From: Bryoerythrophyllum caledonicum
Taxonomy: Eukaryota > Streptophyta > Bryopsida > Pottiales > Pottiaceae
Direction: 5' to 3'
Assembly: GCA_963971425.1 (NCBI GenBank)
Contig: OZ020517.1
Span: 21,896,462 to 21,960,461, forward strand
Length of the DNA: 64,000 bases
The notes under the pieces were generated by a model. It was not told the DNA's origin and ran no database searches. It was given only the letters and a program-made list of their open reading frames with translations. Both the position numbers and the translations under genes were made by a program. Shown piece after piece: positions 23,488 to 32,399 of this stretch (position 1 is the stretch's first letter; the number at the start of each line of letters is the position of its first letter).

Positions 23488-24655
23488 GGTTAAACTAGGT
23501 TGTAAGGTTCTTTTTGTTTATCTGAGATCCAATCTGGGACTTTTCCGGATTTCTCGGATCTTTTAGATAAGATCTAGCGGATTTCCCGTAGTCATAGGTA
23601 GAAGGAAATCTGAATTTGGGGATTTCAAAGAGTACTTAGTAGGAGGTTTTGGGAAAACCTTCATCTTGTTCATTTCACTCGGAAATATACGTTACCTTTT
23701 TCACTAGATTTGCTACCTTGTGTTATTGTGGGACGTGTGAATCCTGTGAGTGACGGATCCATTCTTGAGGGTGTGGTTGTGTGAGGAACTCTTCCGGACT
23801 AGGGTAACTCACTCGTTCTGTCGGAGGGGGAAGTTATTGAGGGTAGTGTCAGGAGATCGCCCGGGAGAGCTGGAGAGAACTATTGCAGAGGTGTTCCTCG
23901 TAGTCCCCAGGGTCCGGAAGTAGCCAGGAGGAGAAGAGACGAACTGCAGAGGTGTCCCTGGTAATCTCTAGTTTACGGAGGAAACCGTGTTAAACTGGAT
24001 TCCGGTCAATACCGGAGTTCTCCCCTAAGATAGGAAAAAGCCTGATACCAATACCTAGATAAAATAACCATAGCGAACCGTGAGTCTCTGTTCCGAAGAT
24101 TTACAATCATACCCCCCCGGAATGCCGTTGTAGACGGATTAGTCTCTGTGTGACCGCATCCGGAAGGCCTTCCGGATGTCGTGAGAGCCGAGGTCCGGTA
24201 GCAGCAATCGAATTACCAGTTAGCATAGTAGGGAGAGTGTTGTTCGATCACTGTAAGTTCCGGACAGTGGGTGCCTAGCCACTTTAAGTCACAGGGCAAT
24301 GGGAAACCCAGCCACTTACACAAAACAGGGTTAGTGGACTTCGGCCACTCGTTTAAAAACTCCAGGAGACTCTCTGAGGAGGAACAGAGACTAATCAAAC
24401 TACCCTCCTGATTTCCGGAACCTATTCTCTGGAAACCATTGTATAAAATCCGGATCCGGACGGATCCGGATCTAACCTAAGTAATTAAGGACTATAGCTA
24501 ACTCGTAACCGAATTGCTTTGGTAAGCTTAGTAATCCGGAGTATTGGAAAGAAGAGATTTAGGTCTCTGTGGGAACGAAACCGGAGCGGTTACTTTGGGA
24601 ATCTCTTAGTGACGATTAGGAGCATTCCGGAGGAACTGTCTCTACGAACTGCAAC
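23488..24655 (+). other. Conserved 3' non-coding region of copy B
   Basis: About 1.17 kb without coding sequence but clearly similar to copy A (31,055-32,343). Both share the block CGGATTTCTCGGATCTTTTA, two CAGAGGTGTTCC-type blocks, a CTGATACC block and a perfect palindrome (24,157-24,178). Conservation of a long non-coding tail suggests an RNA function such as packaging or priming; this is inference. Confidence 0.5.
24157..24178. other. 22-bp perfect palindrome in copy B 3' region
   Basis: The centre is CCGGAAGGCCTTCCGG, extended by CAT/ATG on the two sides. Copy A has the same site at 31,848-31,869 with two changes that break the outer pairs. It could form a hairpin or be a binding site. 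Confidence 0.7.
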
Positions 24656-25160
24656 AGTGGTTCGAGAGTGGATGTCTGAACTGCAGCTTTGTTTCAGGTG
24701 AACCTAAAAGAATCGACCCTTATTTTCCTTTGGCACATGGGATAGGAGTGGAACTGGAGCGCTAGTCCACCGCCGGTGGACAAGCCTGTTCGGGGCAGTG
24801 GACGAGCATGTTTGAGGTGAAGGCGGCCTCTAGTGGACGACATGCGGGAGGAGCGTACCCGTGCCGAAATGTGGATCAGATGAAGCTCCACCGCCTTATT
24901 TTGGACTCGAAGTTGGCGCCTTGTTTCCTCGGCGCCGAGGAGCCCGCACAACCTCGCGTACGCACACTCTCCAACAACCTCGTCGCAACAGCCTCGCCGC
25001 ACACACCCCCGAGGACTACAACCCCGCATGCACACCGTCGACAGCGCTGTTGAAGTCGACACAACCCTTGGGCGCTATTGAAGTCGACGCAACACAGTCG
25101 CGTTGCCCTCGAGCTCTAGGATAGGTGTGCGCGCGCACACCTCTGTTCGGGATCTACGAG
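24656..25160. other. GC-rich spacer within the hAT
   Basis: Sequence between copy B and the telo-box-like cluster. Short open frames exist on both strands (for example 24,694-25,062) but have no recognisable motif and look like by-products of high GC. It may be hAT or captured host sequence. Confidence 0.4.
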
Positions 25161-25380
25161 AATGTCGCCGCTAGGGTTAGACTTCTTAGAGTTTCTGTTA
25201 TTGAGGTCGGCGGCTAGGGTTCGAGTGTAGGGTTGTGGAATCTAGGGTTTGTTGGTTCAACGGCTAGGGTTGGAGGTTGTGGCGGCTAAGATTTGGGGTG
25301 TTGTTCAACGGCTAGGGTTTGGAGGCTGTGAGTTATGTTGGTGGAATTTTCTGTATGGCTGCTAGGGTTAGCTTCGTGGG
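25160..25380 (+). repeat. Dispersed CGGCTAGGGTT motifs (telo-box-like)
   Basis: Six or so occurrences of GGCTAGGGTT and related TAGGGTT-containing words within 220 bases, at irregular spacing. TAGGGTT equals the plant telomere-type repeat and also the telo-box of plant promoters. It may be the 5' leader of a captured host gene, since an open frame with a hydrophobic start follows at 25,335 (MLVEFSVWLLGLASWAAV). Confidence 0.5.
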
Positions 25381-25544
25381 CTGCTGTGCATCTGCAGTCA
25401 CAGAGTTCAAGCAAGACACTTCGGGCTATCTCAGATATCAAATATGATGCTGAGTGTCTTTCTCATCATTTGTTGTTGTTGCGAAATGTCGTAGTACGTG
25501 TTGGCAACTATTCACATCTTAACACAAAGATACCCTTAAGGTAA
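25335..25544 (+). CDS. Short ORF with signal-like N-terminus, possible captured exon
   Basis: 69 codons. The first 20 residues are hydrophobic (VWLLGLASWAAV), resembling a signal peptide or membrane anchor; the rest is not recognised. It lies after the TAGGGTT cluster and before copy D. It could be the first exon of the gene whose kinase end is at 29,441-29,599, but nothing links them directly. Confidence 0.25.
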   Translation: MLVEFSVWLLGLASWAAVHLQSQSSSKTLRAISDIKYDAECLSHHLLLLRNVVVRVGNYSHLNTKIPLR

Positions 25545-25724
25545 TCGTTCCCATAGAGAATCACCGAGAACTACAACGACTAACAACTCATCTATATGTA
25601 CACCAGGTTATCTATATCACAATAATTACATCAAAAGAAGGAAAAGGGTTAGATTACAACGCTGGAACGTTTACCTACAACCACCATCCCGCTCTCCGTA
25701 CGAGTGCTTCCCCCGTGTAGGGAA

Positions 25725-25848
25725 CTACCTCGTCGGAAGGTAGGGACCTTCGGGTAGGGACCTACCTCGTCGGAAGGTAGGGACCTTCGGGTAGGGACCT
25801 ACCTTGTCGGAAGGTAGGGACCTTCGGGTAAGGACCTACCTCGACTTA
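25725..25848. repeat. 37-bp tandem repeat
   Basis: About 3.3 copies of CTACCTCGTCGGAAGGTAGG followed by GACCTTCGGGTAGGGAC. Within each unit GGTAGGGACC and its partial complements allow hairpins. It lies in the 3' non-coding part of copy D. Confidence 0.9.
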
Positions 25849-26883
25849 GTCCCAGTTAAGGGAGGGGGGATTATCTTTACAGCTATATACACTATAGACA
25901 TCCGGGGTACAGGAGTAACCGGATACAGATTATATCACGACGGATGGTAGTCCGTGGACTCGCAGAGATTTTAGTGTTTGACACAAGTAACAACTACTCT
26001 ACCTCCCATTCTCTCCTTCTAACTCTACTCACTCACTTGGATGGTTATGGTGTCACTGAGATCCCCCCGAAGGGGTGTTAGACCCGTGTTTCCGAGGTTG
26101 CGAACGGCGTAATGTAAGTGAGCAAGGGGCCTACCCGCCCACTATCCGTCCTCCTCTCAGTCTTCCTCTACTTCCGCTGCAGTTGGAGGTAGGATATTTC
26201 AGGGGATGATACAAGTCTTCACAACCGACACCAACCGGTACGCCGGAAGGTCACTCAAGACTCATTAGGACCCTTTTCACATCCGTCACTCCCTCCTCGT
26301 CCTCCTCTAGACACATACAATCTCACATGTTATTCCCATCCACCCCTACTAATCTACTTGATGGAACAAGGAAACAACTGTACGGTTAGAGTTGGAGTCA
26401 CGCCCCTACTAGCTATCTTCTCACCTCACCTGTTATTCCCATCCATCCCGACTAATCTACTTGATGGAACAAGGAAACAATGATTAGACAGTTAGTATAG
26501 ACTTGAAGAGTGGACTACTTGAAATGGTACTCACAGTCATGTATGCAATCCGAGCTCTCCAACCATCGAAGGTCTTCTCAGAGCGTAGGTTTAGAATTAA
26601 ACTGAAAGAAAATACACACATCAAGCAGTGAAGAGAGAGGCCACGGGACTCCTCTCTTATACCGCCAAGGACTCACACAAGAGTCCAAACTCCAAACGAT
26701 CCCTTCTAACTAAAAACGGTGACATTAACTACTCTTGGCGGCGGTGGCTGCCACTCCACACGACGTGCACCGTCAGAGGTCACTTATTACACAAAACCCA
26801 AGGCAAAACCAAGTCAAAACCCAAAAGTCAACGTGGGGCCTAGTCCGCGAATGAACAGTGACCTATCACCTAAGATTCTGACC

Positions 26884-28866
26884 CTACTTCCGGGCCAACT
26901 CCTCAAGTCTTCTCTTCTCTTCCCTCCTCTTCCGCTTCTTCGAACTCTTGCTGGAAGTCGGGTGTGCCATAGCCTTCGCGAGTGTCACAAGTGGTGATAA
27001 CAAATCCGCAGATGAAGAGGGTGCCGATCCGGCCATGGATGTCTTGGGCAAGGCCTCCATCGAAGTCAAGGAGGCATCCGGACCACTTGGGGTGAGTAGT
27101 GCGGAAGTCGTGCTTCGGTGGGACTCGGACCGGGTAGGAAGGGTCGGTACGAGGCTCGGAGTCCCCATGAAGGTCTCCTGTACAGAGGTGTGTCCCAACT
27201 TGACCTCAGCCCGTACTGGAAGGTGCAAGTAAGCCGAACTCTCACTCGTGGTCTTCCCAAACGGAGACATACCCTGCAAAGGAGTAACAGTCGGTGTTGC
27301 GCGAACGGGGTCTCCAAGGGAAAACTGTCGGAGGAGAGTTGCGCGCGAAGGCTCCATCGGAGCACCCAAGCTATCCTTCCTTCCACTTTGTACCTGCGTG
27401 GTGAGATCTGAAGGAGAAGGACAAACGGAAACGCCCACAGGGGAAATTCGAGAAGGAAGGACAGGACTATCGAGATCAATCACTTCCTTGCCCGACGGAA
27501 GTCCTTGGTCACCCTTCTCCGAATCCGCATCCGAACCCGAGTCACCATCCTTGTCCGAATCCTCCACAAATTGGGGTAGGATATGGGTGAGGTTGCTTAC
27601 CAACAACCTCATGTTGGCATATGCCTCCTCGATCTTCACGGTTTTCTCCATCATGAAAGCGATCACCTTCTTGCTGGAAATGTGGCCATCCCTCTCCAAC
27701 CTCGCGTCAAACATCTTCGCCTTCATCACTGCCTCCGCCGAGACGTGTAAGGCCTCCTCCACTTATTGCAACGCCGCGGTCGAGGCATTGGCTTGGAGGA
27801 GAGCCTCCTTGCAACTCCTTTCTGCCTACAACGCCCGGCTCTTCATCTTGGTCACCTCCAAAGTGAGTCGGTTCACCTTCTGTTCCATAAGGCGGAGGTC
27901 ACCAATTCCTCCCATCTTCTCTTTGGCCGCCGCAACCAGTCCTTGGTAAGAGGTATTGCCGAGAAGACTCCTCAACTGTCCCAAGGTTTTGTCCACATCA
28001 TCCACATACACTCGCAGAGCCTCTACCAACTCGGAGGCACGGTAAGACTTCCCTCCGAGTTGAGCCAATCCCGTAGCGGCTGCCCGGGCAGCAGCTCGAG
28101 TTCGGGTGGAAGGTGCTCCTCCATGGCTCGATCGTTGGCGCTTGGGAGGTGGGGGTGCTTCTCCCTCTGACTGTGATGAGCTACTCTCTCCTTCTGATCC
28201 GGGTTCGGACTCCGACTCCGTCCCCTCGAACTTCTTCATCATCAGTTGCGTGCCGTACGCCATGGCCTCCTCCGGGGTGGTCTACTTGAAGTGGTGATAG
28301 AGGTGGATGAGGTAAGGGCAAATGGGAGAGCGCCTTGTGCTATTGACGCTCTTCGTCAACCTCATCACTACCTCTTTCATGATAAGAGCCCAATTCACCA
28401 TTCGTTCTCCCAAATAAGCACCATACAAGGTGTTAGCCATAGTGATCGTGACTCGGGTGGGCTTCTCCGGGTGAAAGATGGGTACGAGGAAGGCGAACAC
28501 CCTCTTTGCCCGAGGATCTTGGCAATCTTGCAATGTATAGCCATTCTTGGCATCCTTGGTACCAAAGAGTCCCTTTGCGTATTCCTCCTTCTTCAAACTT
28601 GTGAAACCCGCCCCCTGTCGCGGGAAGTCGTACACCTCCTGCCATCTTCCCATGGTCCAACGATCCGGGCAAGCTCGGATGCTACTCCCCTCTGGCTTGG
28701 ATAGCGAGTCTTGTCGTAGCTCCTATACCGTAGAGTCCACACAAAAACTCCAGCAGAAGTCGAGGAGTGAGAGACAACTCATCCGAAGAAGGTCTTCCTT
28801 CAATTCGGTGAGTTCAAGTGGATCCCTCGGGATGGTGGGGGAGACATCCTTCGTTGTGGAGGTCAT
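26884..28866 (-). pseudogene. Gag-like protein of copy D (661 codons)
   Basis: One minus-strand frame starts at ATG 28,864-28,866 (MTSTTKDVSPTIPRDPLELT) and ends RREEKRRLEELARK. NGYTLQDCQDPRAKRVFAFL and VPIFHPEKPTRV align with DGYNMQDL and NPIFHSENPKRV of copy B. An acidic linker, PPPPKRQRSS, a helical region and a Ser/Pro-rich region follow. In-frame stops at about 28,717, 28,282 and 27,826 (TAG) and about 27,769 (TAA) interrupt it. The C-terminus is Lys/Arg-rich as in A and B, but not similar in sequence. Confidence 0.55.
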
Positions 28867-28971
28867 GGTGGTTATGGCTCTTGCTTACCTCACCGGGAGC
28901 TTCCTGCCCTTGTCCTCGTCTCTTCCTGCTGCTGGTCACTGTAGTGCTCGTCTTGTCCTTGCCCTCGGGCC

Positions 28972-29095
28972 TTCAATGAGCTCGGACCTACCCTTCACCT
29001 GTGAGCTCGGACCTCCCTCGCACAAGTGAGCTCGGACCTACCCTTCACCTATGAGCTCGGACCTCCCTCGTATAAGTGAGCTCGGACCTACCTCG
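28972..29095. repeat. GAGCTCGGACCT tandem repeat
   Basis: Five occurrences of GAGCTCGGACCT alternate with TACCCTTCACCT and CCCTCG stretches, about a 58-bp higher-order unit repeated twice, near the 5' end of copy D. Confidence 0.85.
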
Positions 29096-29240
29096 CCTCT
29101 CCTTGTGCTAGCTGGATGGTCCTCTCCTCCTGCTAGTCACCATGATGCTTGTCTTGGTGATCCTTGTCTTGGTCTTACTGCTGGTTATCGTGATGCTCGT
29201 CTTCGTGATCCTTGTCTCGCCCTTGCTGCTGGTCACTGTG

Positions 29241-29440
29241 NNNNNNNNNNNNNNNNNNNNNNNNNNNNNNNNNNNNNNNNNNNNNNNNNNNNNNNNNNNN
29301 NNNNNNNNNNNNNNNNNNNNNNNNNNNNNNNNNNNNNNNNNNNNNNNNNNNNNNNNNNNNNNNNNNNNNNNNNNNNNNNNNNNNNNNNNNNNNNNNNNNN
29401 NNNNNNNNNNNNNNNNNNNNNNNNNNNNNNNNNNNNNNNN
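29241..29440. other. Assembly gap (200 N)
   Basis: Exactly 200 unknown bases, so the gap length is probably a placeholder. Sequence on the left (CTGCTGGTCAC repeats) differs in character from the coding fragment on the right. The hAT interior may be misjoined here. Confidence 0.99.
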
Positions 29441-29599
29441 AAATCAACCGTCAACTACGCAGCTTTTCAAGTGAAGATCGAGAAATTACTGGAGCGAGAT
29501 CCCCTCAAACGTCCAACACTCTGCAAAGTGGTTGACGAGCTAATGGCTAAACCATTCAACTTTGAAGTTCCGGACGCTTGCTTCCGCTATGAGATATAG
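29441..29599 (+). CDS. Protein kinase C-terminal fragment (partial)
   Basis: Open from the gap edge to a TAG at 29,597. It reads KIEKLLERDPLKRPTLCKVV then DELMAKPFNFEVPDACFRYEI. The LL..DP..RPT...V..EL pattern matches kinase subdomain XI, where the Arg of RPT is invariant. The C-terminal tail is short. This is likely a host gene fragment inside the hAT, but the gap hides the rest; it may instead be a misjoin. A 150-base segment is too short to assign a kinase family. Confidence 0.5.
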   Translation, partial: KSTVNYAAFQVKIEKLLERDPLKRPTLCKVVDELMAKPFNFEVPDACFRYEI

Positions 29600-29769
29600 A
29601 TATTTTGACTTAGCGTATTGATAGTGAAGGTTTCAATTGTTGAACATTTTGCAATACGTACTAGCATTGTGATGTAACGGTGCTTTTTGCCCATCTCGTG
29701 ATAAATATAAGATTAACATTTTTCATACACATTGCGATATGAAGCTCATGCATGTTAAGAAGTGAGAGA

Positions 29770-30285
29770 GCGCGTGCGACCCCTAAATTCAATACCCATA
29801 CACGCGCGACCCCTAAATTCAATACCCATACACGCGCGACCCCAAAGGCCATGCGCCAGGCCCAGCCCCCTCCACGAACGCGCCCAGTCCTCCCCCACGA
29901 ACGCGCGCGACCTTGGCCGGACGCGCCAGCCCCTCCAACTATGCACCCGGCCCTCCACCGCGCGCGCTCGGACACTTGCGTTACGCGCGCAGTCCTCCCT
30001 GCACGCGCCCAGCCCCTCACAGTACGCGCCCGGTCCACCCCTGTACGCGCCCGGTCCTCCCCTGTATGCGCCCGGCCCCTCACAGTACGCGCCCGGTCCA
30101 CCCCTGTACGCGCCTGGCCCAACACGGTACGCGCCCGGTCCTCCGCTGTATGCGCCCGGCCCCTTCAGTGCGCGCCCAGCCCATCTCCGCACGCGCCCGG
30201 CCCCTTCAGTATGCGCCCGGCCCATCTCCGTACACGTCCGACCCCTTCACGCGCCCGCCCTCTATCCGCACGCGCGCGATCCTGT
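29770..30285. repeat. GC-rich subterminal array, right end of hAT
   Basis: About 22 degenerate units of GTACGCGCCCGGYCC with 6-9-base spacers, preceded by two copies of GCGCGACCCCTAAATTCAAT at the left edge. This is the reverse complement of the array at 18.15-18.51 kb. Open frames across it (Arg/Pro/Ala-rich) exist on both strands and are composition artefacts. Confidence 0.88.
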
Positions 30286-30453
30286 TGACGACGTGTCAAC
30301 CACGTAGTCGCCTTCGTGGCAGTGGGTAAATTGATTTACCTCGAGTCATGGTCAAACTAGGGTTGACCCTTAATCGGACGGACAGCAGCCTCTATCGGAC
30401 GGACATCCGAACGGACGGACACTACCGGACAGACGGACGGCCGAACAACCCTG

Positions 30454-30461
30454 GCTTCTGG
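30454..30461. repeat. 8-bp target duplication of the hAT, right
   Basis: GCTTCTGG, identical to 17,944-17,951, next to the terminal CCCTG of the hAT. Confidence 0.85.
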
Positions 30462-31054
30462 AAGACCTAGCAACACCAGGAACGGAGGGCGTCACGACCC
30501 TGGAACGGACCACGGCCCCTCCGGAACCACCACAGCCCAAGACAACTCCAGCTCCGGGTACCTCAGCGAATCCGGAGTCCCTGGCTAGTCCGTCACCTCG
30601 GACACCAGCGAAGGGTATCGTATCTCCCAACCCTAGTATGAGTGAGATATTGAAGAAGCTGCCGGATCTGTTGTCGCCACCAAACATGCGCCTGCCAGTC
30701 CCTCCGGCAGAAGGCGACCTCCCAACACCACCGAAGTCCGTGTCCCAGAGATTGGCGCCCGGACCAGGGAGTCCTTCCGGAAGCTACAGGGACTTGGTCC
30801 AGGAGACCAGGTCGGCTTCCGAGACGGAACCGCCAACACCTCTTGTTCCAGAAGGTTCACTGGAAGAGCCACCTCCACCGCCGGACTCCAGAACTCCGGT
30901 GGCTAGAGTTTCTCCAGCGGCCAGACCATCAACCCGGAAGACCAACCTTTCGCCGGCAACAGCAAAGAAGGTGAAGGACAAGCAGCGAGCTCCGATGGAG
31001 ATCTCTCCCTCCCGTAGGAGTGGGAGAAACCAAGGACCGGGTACACCAACTTAG
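30462..31054 (+). pseudogene. Gag-like ORF, copy A C-terminal part
   Basis: Continuation of copy A after the hAT. It reads TTPAPGTSANPESL, then KLPDLLSPPNMRLP, SGSYRDLVQETRS and finally SRRSGRNQGPGTPT before a TAG at 31,052. It aligns residue by residue with copy B 22,900-23,487 and is free of stops over about 190 codons. The Pro-rich region and basic tail are the best conserved part between copies A and B. Confidence 0.65.
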
Positions 31055-32343
31055 GTTAACTTAGAAGTAGTCTTTTTTTTGGGTTTAGATTCCGGATTAG
31101 CAGTGATTAACGATGGAGCCCCAAGTGCACCCAGTTGTTGATGGAATTGGCTACCCATGTTTGTACTTAGAATGGGAATTCCGGAGCCGGAGACTTTTCC
31201 GAGATTTTAGGATCTGAGATCCGATCTGGAACTTTTTCCGGATTTCTCGGATCTTTTAGATAAGATCTAGCGGATTTCCAGTAGATATGGTAGGAAGACT
31301 AAGTTTAGAGGAGGCTTAGTTAGTACTTAGTAGTGAGGTTTTGGAAAAACCTCTCATCTTGTTCTTCTCACCTTGAAATATACGTTACTCTTTTGTACTA
31401 AGACTTGCTCCCTGGTACTTCTGGTGTGGCGTGTAGAACTTTGTGAGCGACAGATCCATTCTTGTGTGTGTGATTGTGTAAGTATTCTTCCGGAGCTGAG
31501 AATATACTTGTTTTGCTAGAGGGAAACCGGTCAAGGTCTGTGTCAGGAGATCGTCTGAAAGAGCTAGAAGGCTATTGTAGAGGTGTTCCTGGTAGTCTCC
31601 AGGGTCCGGAAATAGCCAGGAGGGGAAGAGATGAACTGCAGAGATGTTCCTGGTAATCTCTAGGTCACGGAAGAATCCGTTTTAAACTGGATTCCGGTCA
31701 AGGCCGGAGTTTTCCCCCTAGATAGGAAAAAGCCTGATACGTAGGTCTAGACGGAGTACCCCCTTGCGAATGATAACCTTACTCCGGAGAATCGCAACCT
31801 TACTTACCGGAGTGTCGTTGTAGTCCGGACTTGTCTCTATGTGACCGCGTCCGGAAGGCCTTCCAGATGTCGTGAGAGTCTAAGTCTAGCAACAGCAGTC
31901 AATTCACTAGTTAGAAGAGTAGGGAGAGTGGTGTTCGGTCACTATAAGTTCCGGGCAGTGGGTGTCTAGCCAGTTATAGTCACAAGGCAGTGAAAAATCG
32001 AGCCACTTACACAAAACATGATCAATGGACTTCGGCCACTCGCTTATAAACTCCAGGAGGCTCTCTGAGGAGGAACAGAGACAAATCAAACTATCCTCCG
32101 GACTTCCGGAAATTACTTTCCGGGAACCGTTGTACAAAATCTGGACTCCGGAAGGATCCGGATTTGTAATACATAAGTAAAGAGTATAGCTAACCTTTGA
32201 ACGATTGTTGTGATAGTTTAGTAGTTGGGAGTATTTGGAAAAGAACATTAGGTCTCTGTAGGAACGAAACCGGAGCGGTTACTTTGGAAGCATTTAGTGA
32301 CGATTGGGTGCATTCCGGAGGAATATTGTCTCAACGAACTACA
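31055..32343 (+). other. 3' non-coding region of copy A
   Basis: Aligns with 23,488-24,655 over its length, with an extra block at about 31,100-31,200. It contains the decayed palindrome at 31,848-31,869. Similarity ends near CGAACTACA at about 32,343, after which minus-strand gene-relic sequence resumes. Confidence 0.55.
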
Positions 32344-32399
32344 AGAATTCCCCTTCTCTAAAACCATATTCTTTGGAATGAACGTGTCCTAGTTCTTCC

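Larger units (their letters stand above)
20899..24655 (+). mobile_element. Gag-like element copy B (near full length)
   Basis: Inserted in the hAT transposase. The leader (20,899-21,426) aligns with copy A. One ORF runs 21,427-23,487, followed by about 1.17 kb of non-coding sequence that aligns with 31,055-32,343 of copy A. Homology starts near ACATGGTGCCGG and stops near ACGAACTGCA. No flanking direct repeats long enough to be LTRs, no RT and no poly(A) were seen. It is an unclassified, probably non-autonomous retroelement or another mobile family. Confidence 0.7.
25495..28890 (-). mobile_element. Gag-like element copy D (diverged, antisense)
   Basis: A minus-strand relative of copies A and B. 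Its ORF is at 26,884-28,866 and is followed on the minus strand by about 1.3 kb of non-coding sequence. That ends near 25,495 with a block resembling the copy B 3' end (TCTCTATGGGAACGATTACC against TCTGTGGGAACGAAACCGG). Protein similarity to copy B is clear only in the N-terminal half, so it is a separate subfamily. Borders are approximate. Confidence 0.6.
17952..30453. mobile_element. 12.5-kb hAT transposon with nested insertions
   Basis: The left end is CAGGGTTCTC and the right end complements to CAGGGTTGTT, with 8-bp duplication GCTTCTGG. Both are hallmarks of the hAT superfamily. Inside, on the minus strand, lies a hAT transposase C-terminal region (18.7-20.9 kb). Copies B and D of the gag-like family, a kinase-like fragment and an assembly gap also lie inside. 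GC-rich arrays sit near both ends in inverted orientation, and clusters of CGGACGGACA-like motifs sit right next to both termini, in the same orientation on the plus strand. Confidence 0.8.

Noticed and set aside
29755-30310. Long Arg/Pro/Gly-rich open frames on both strands
   Set aside because: They arise from the GC-rich tandem units, which rarely contain stop codons in any frame. No consistent start, frame or homology.
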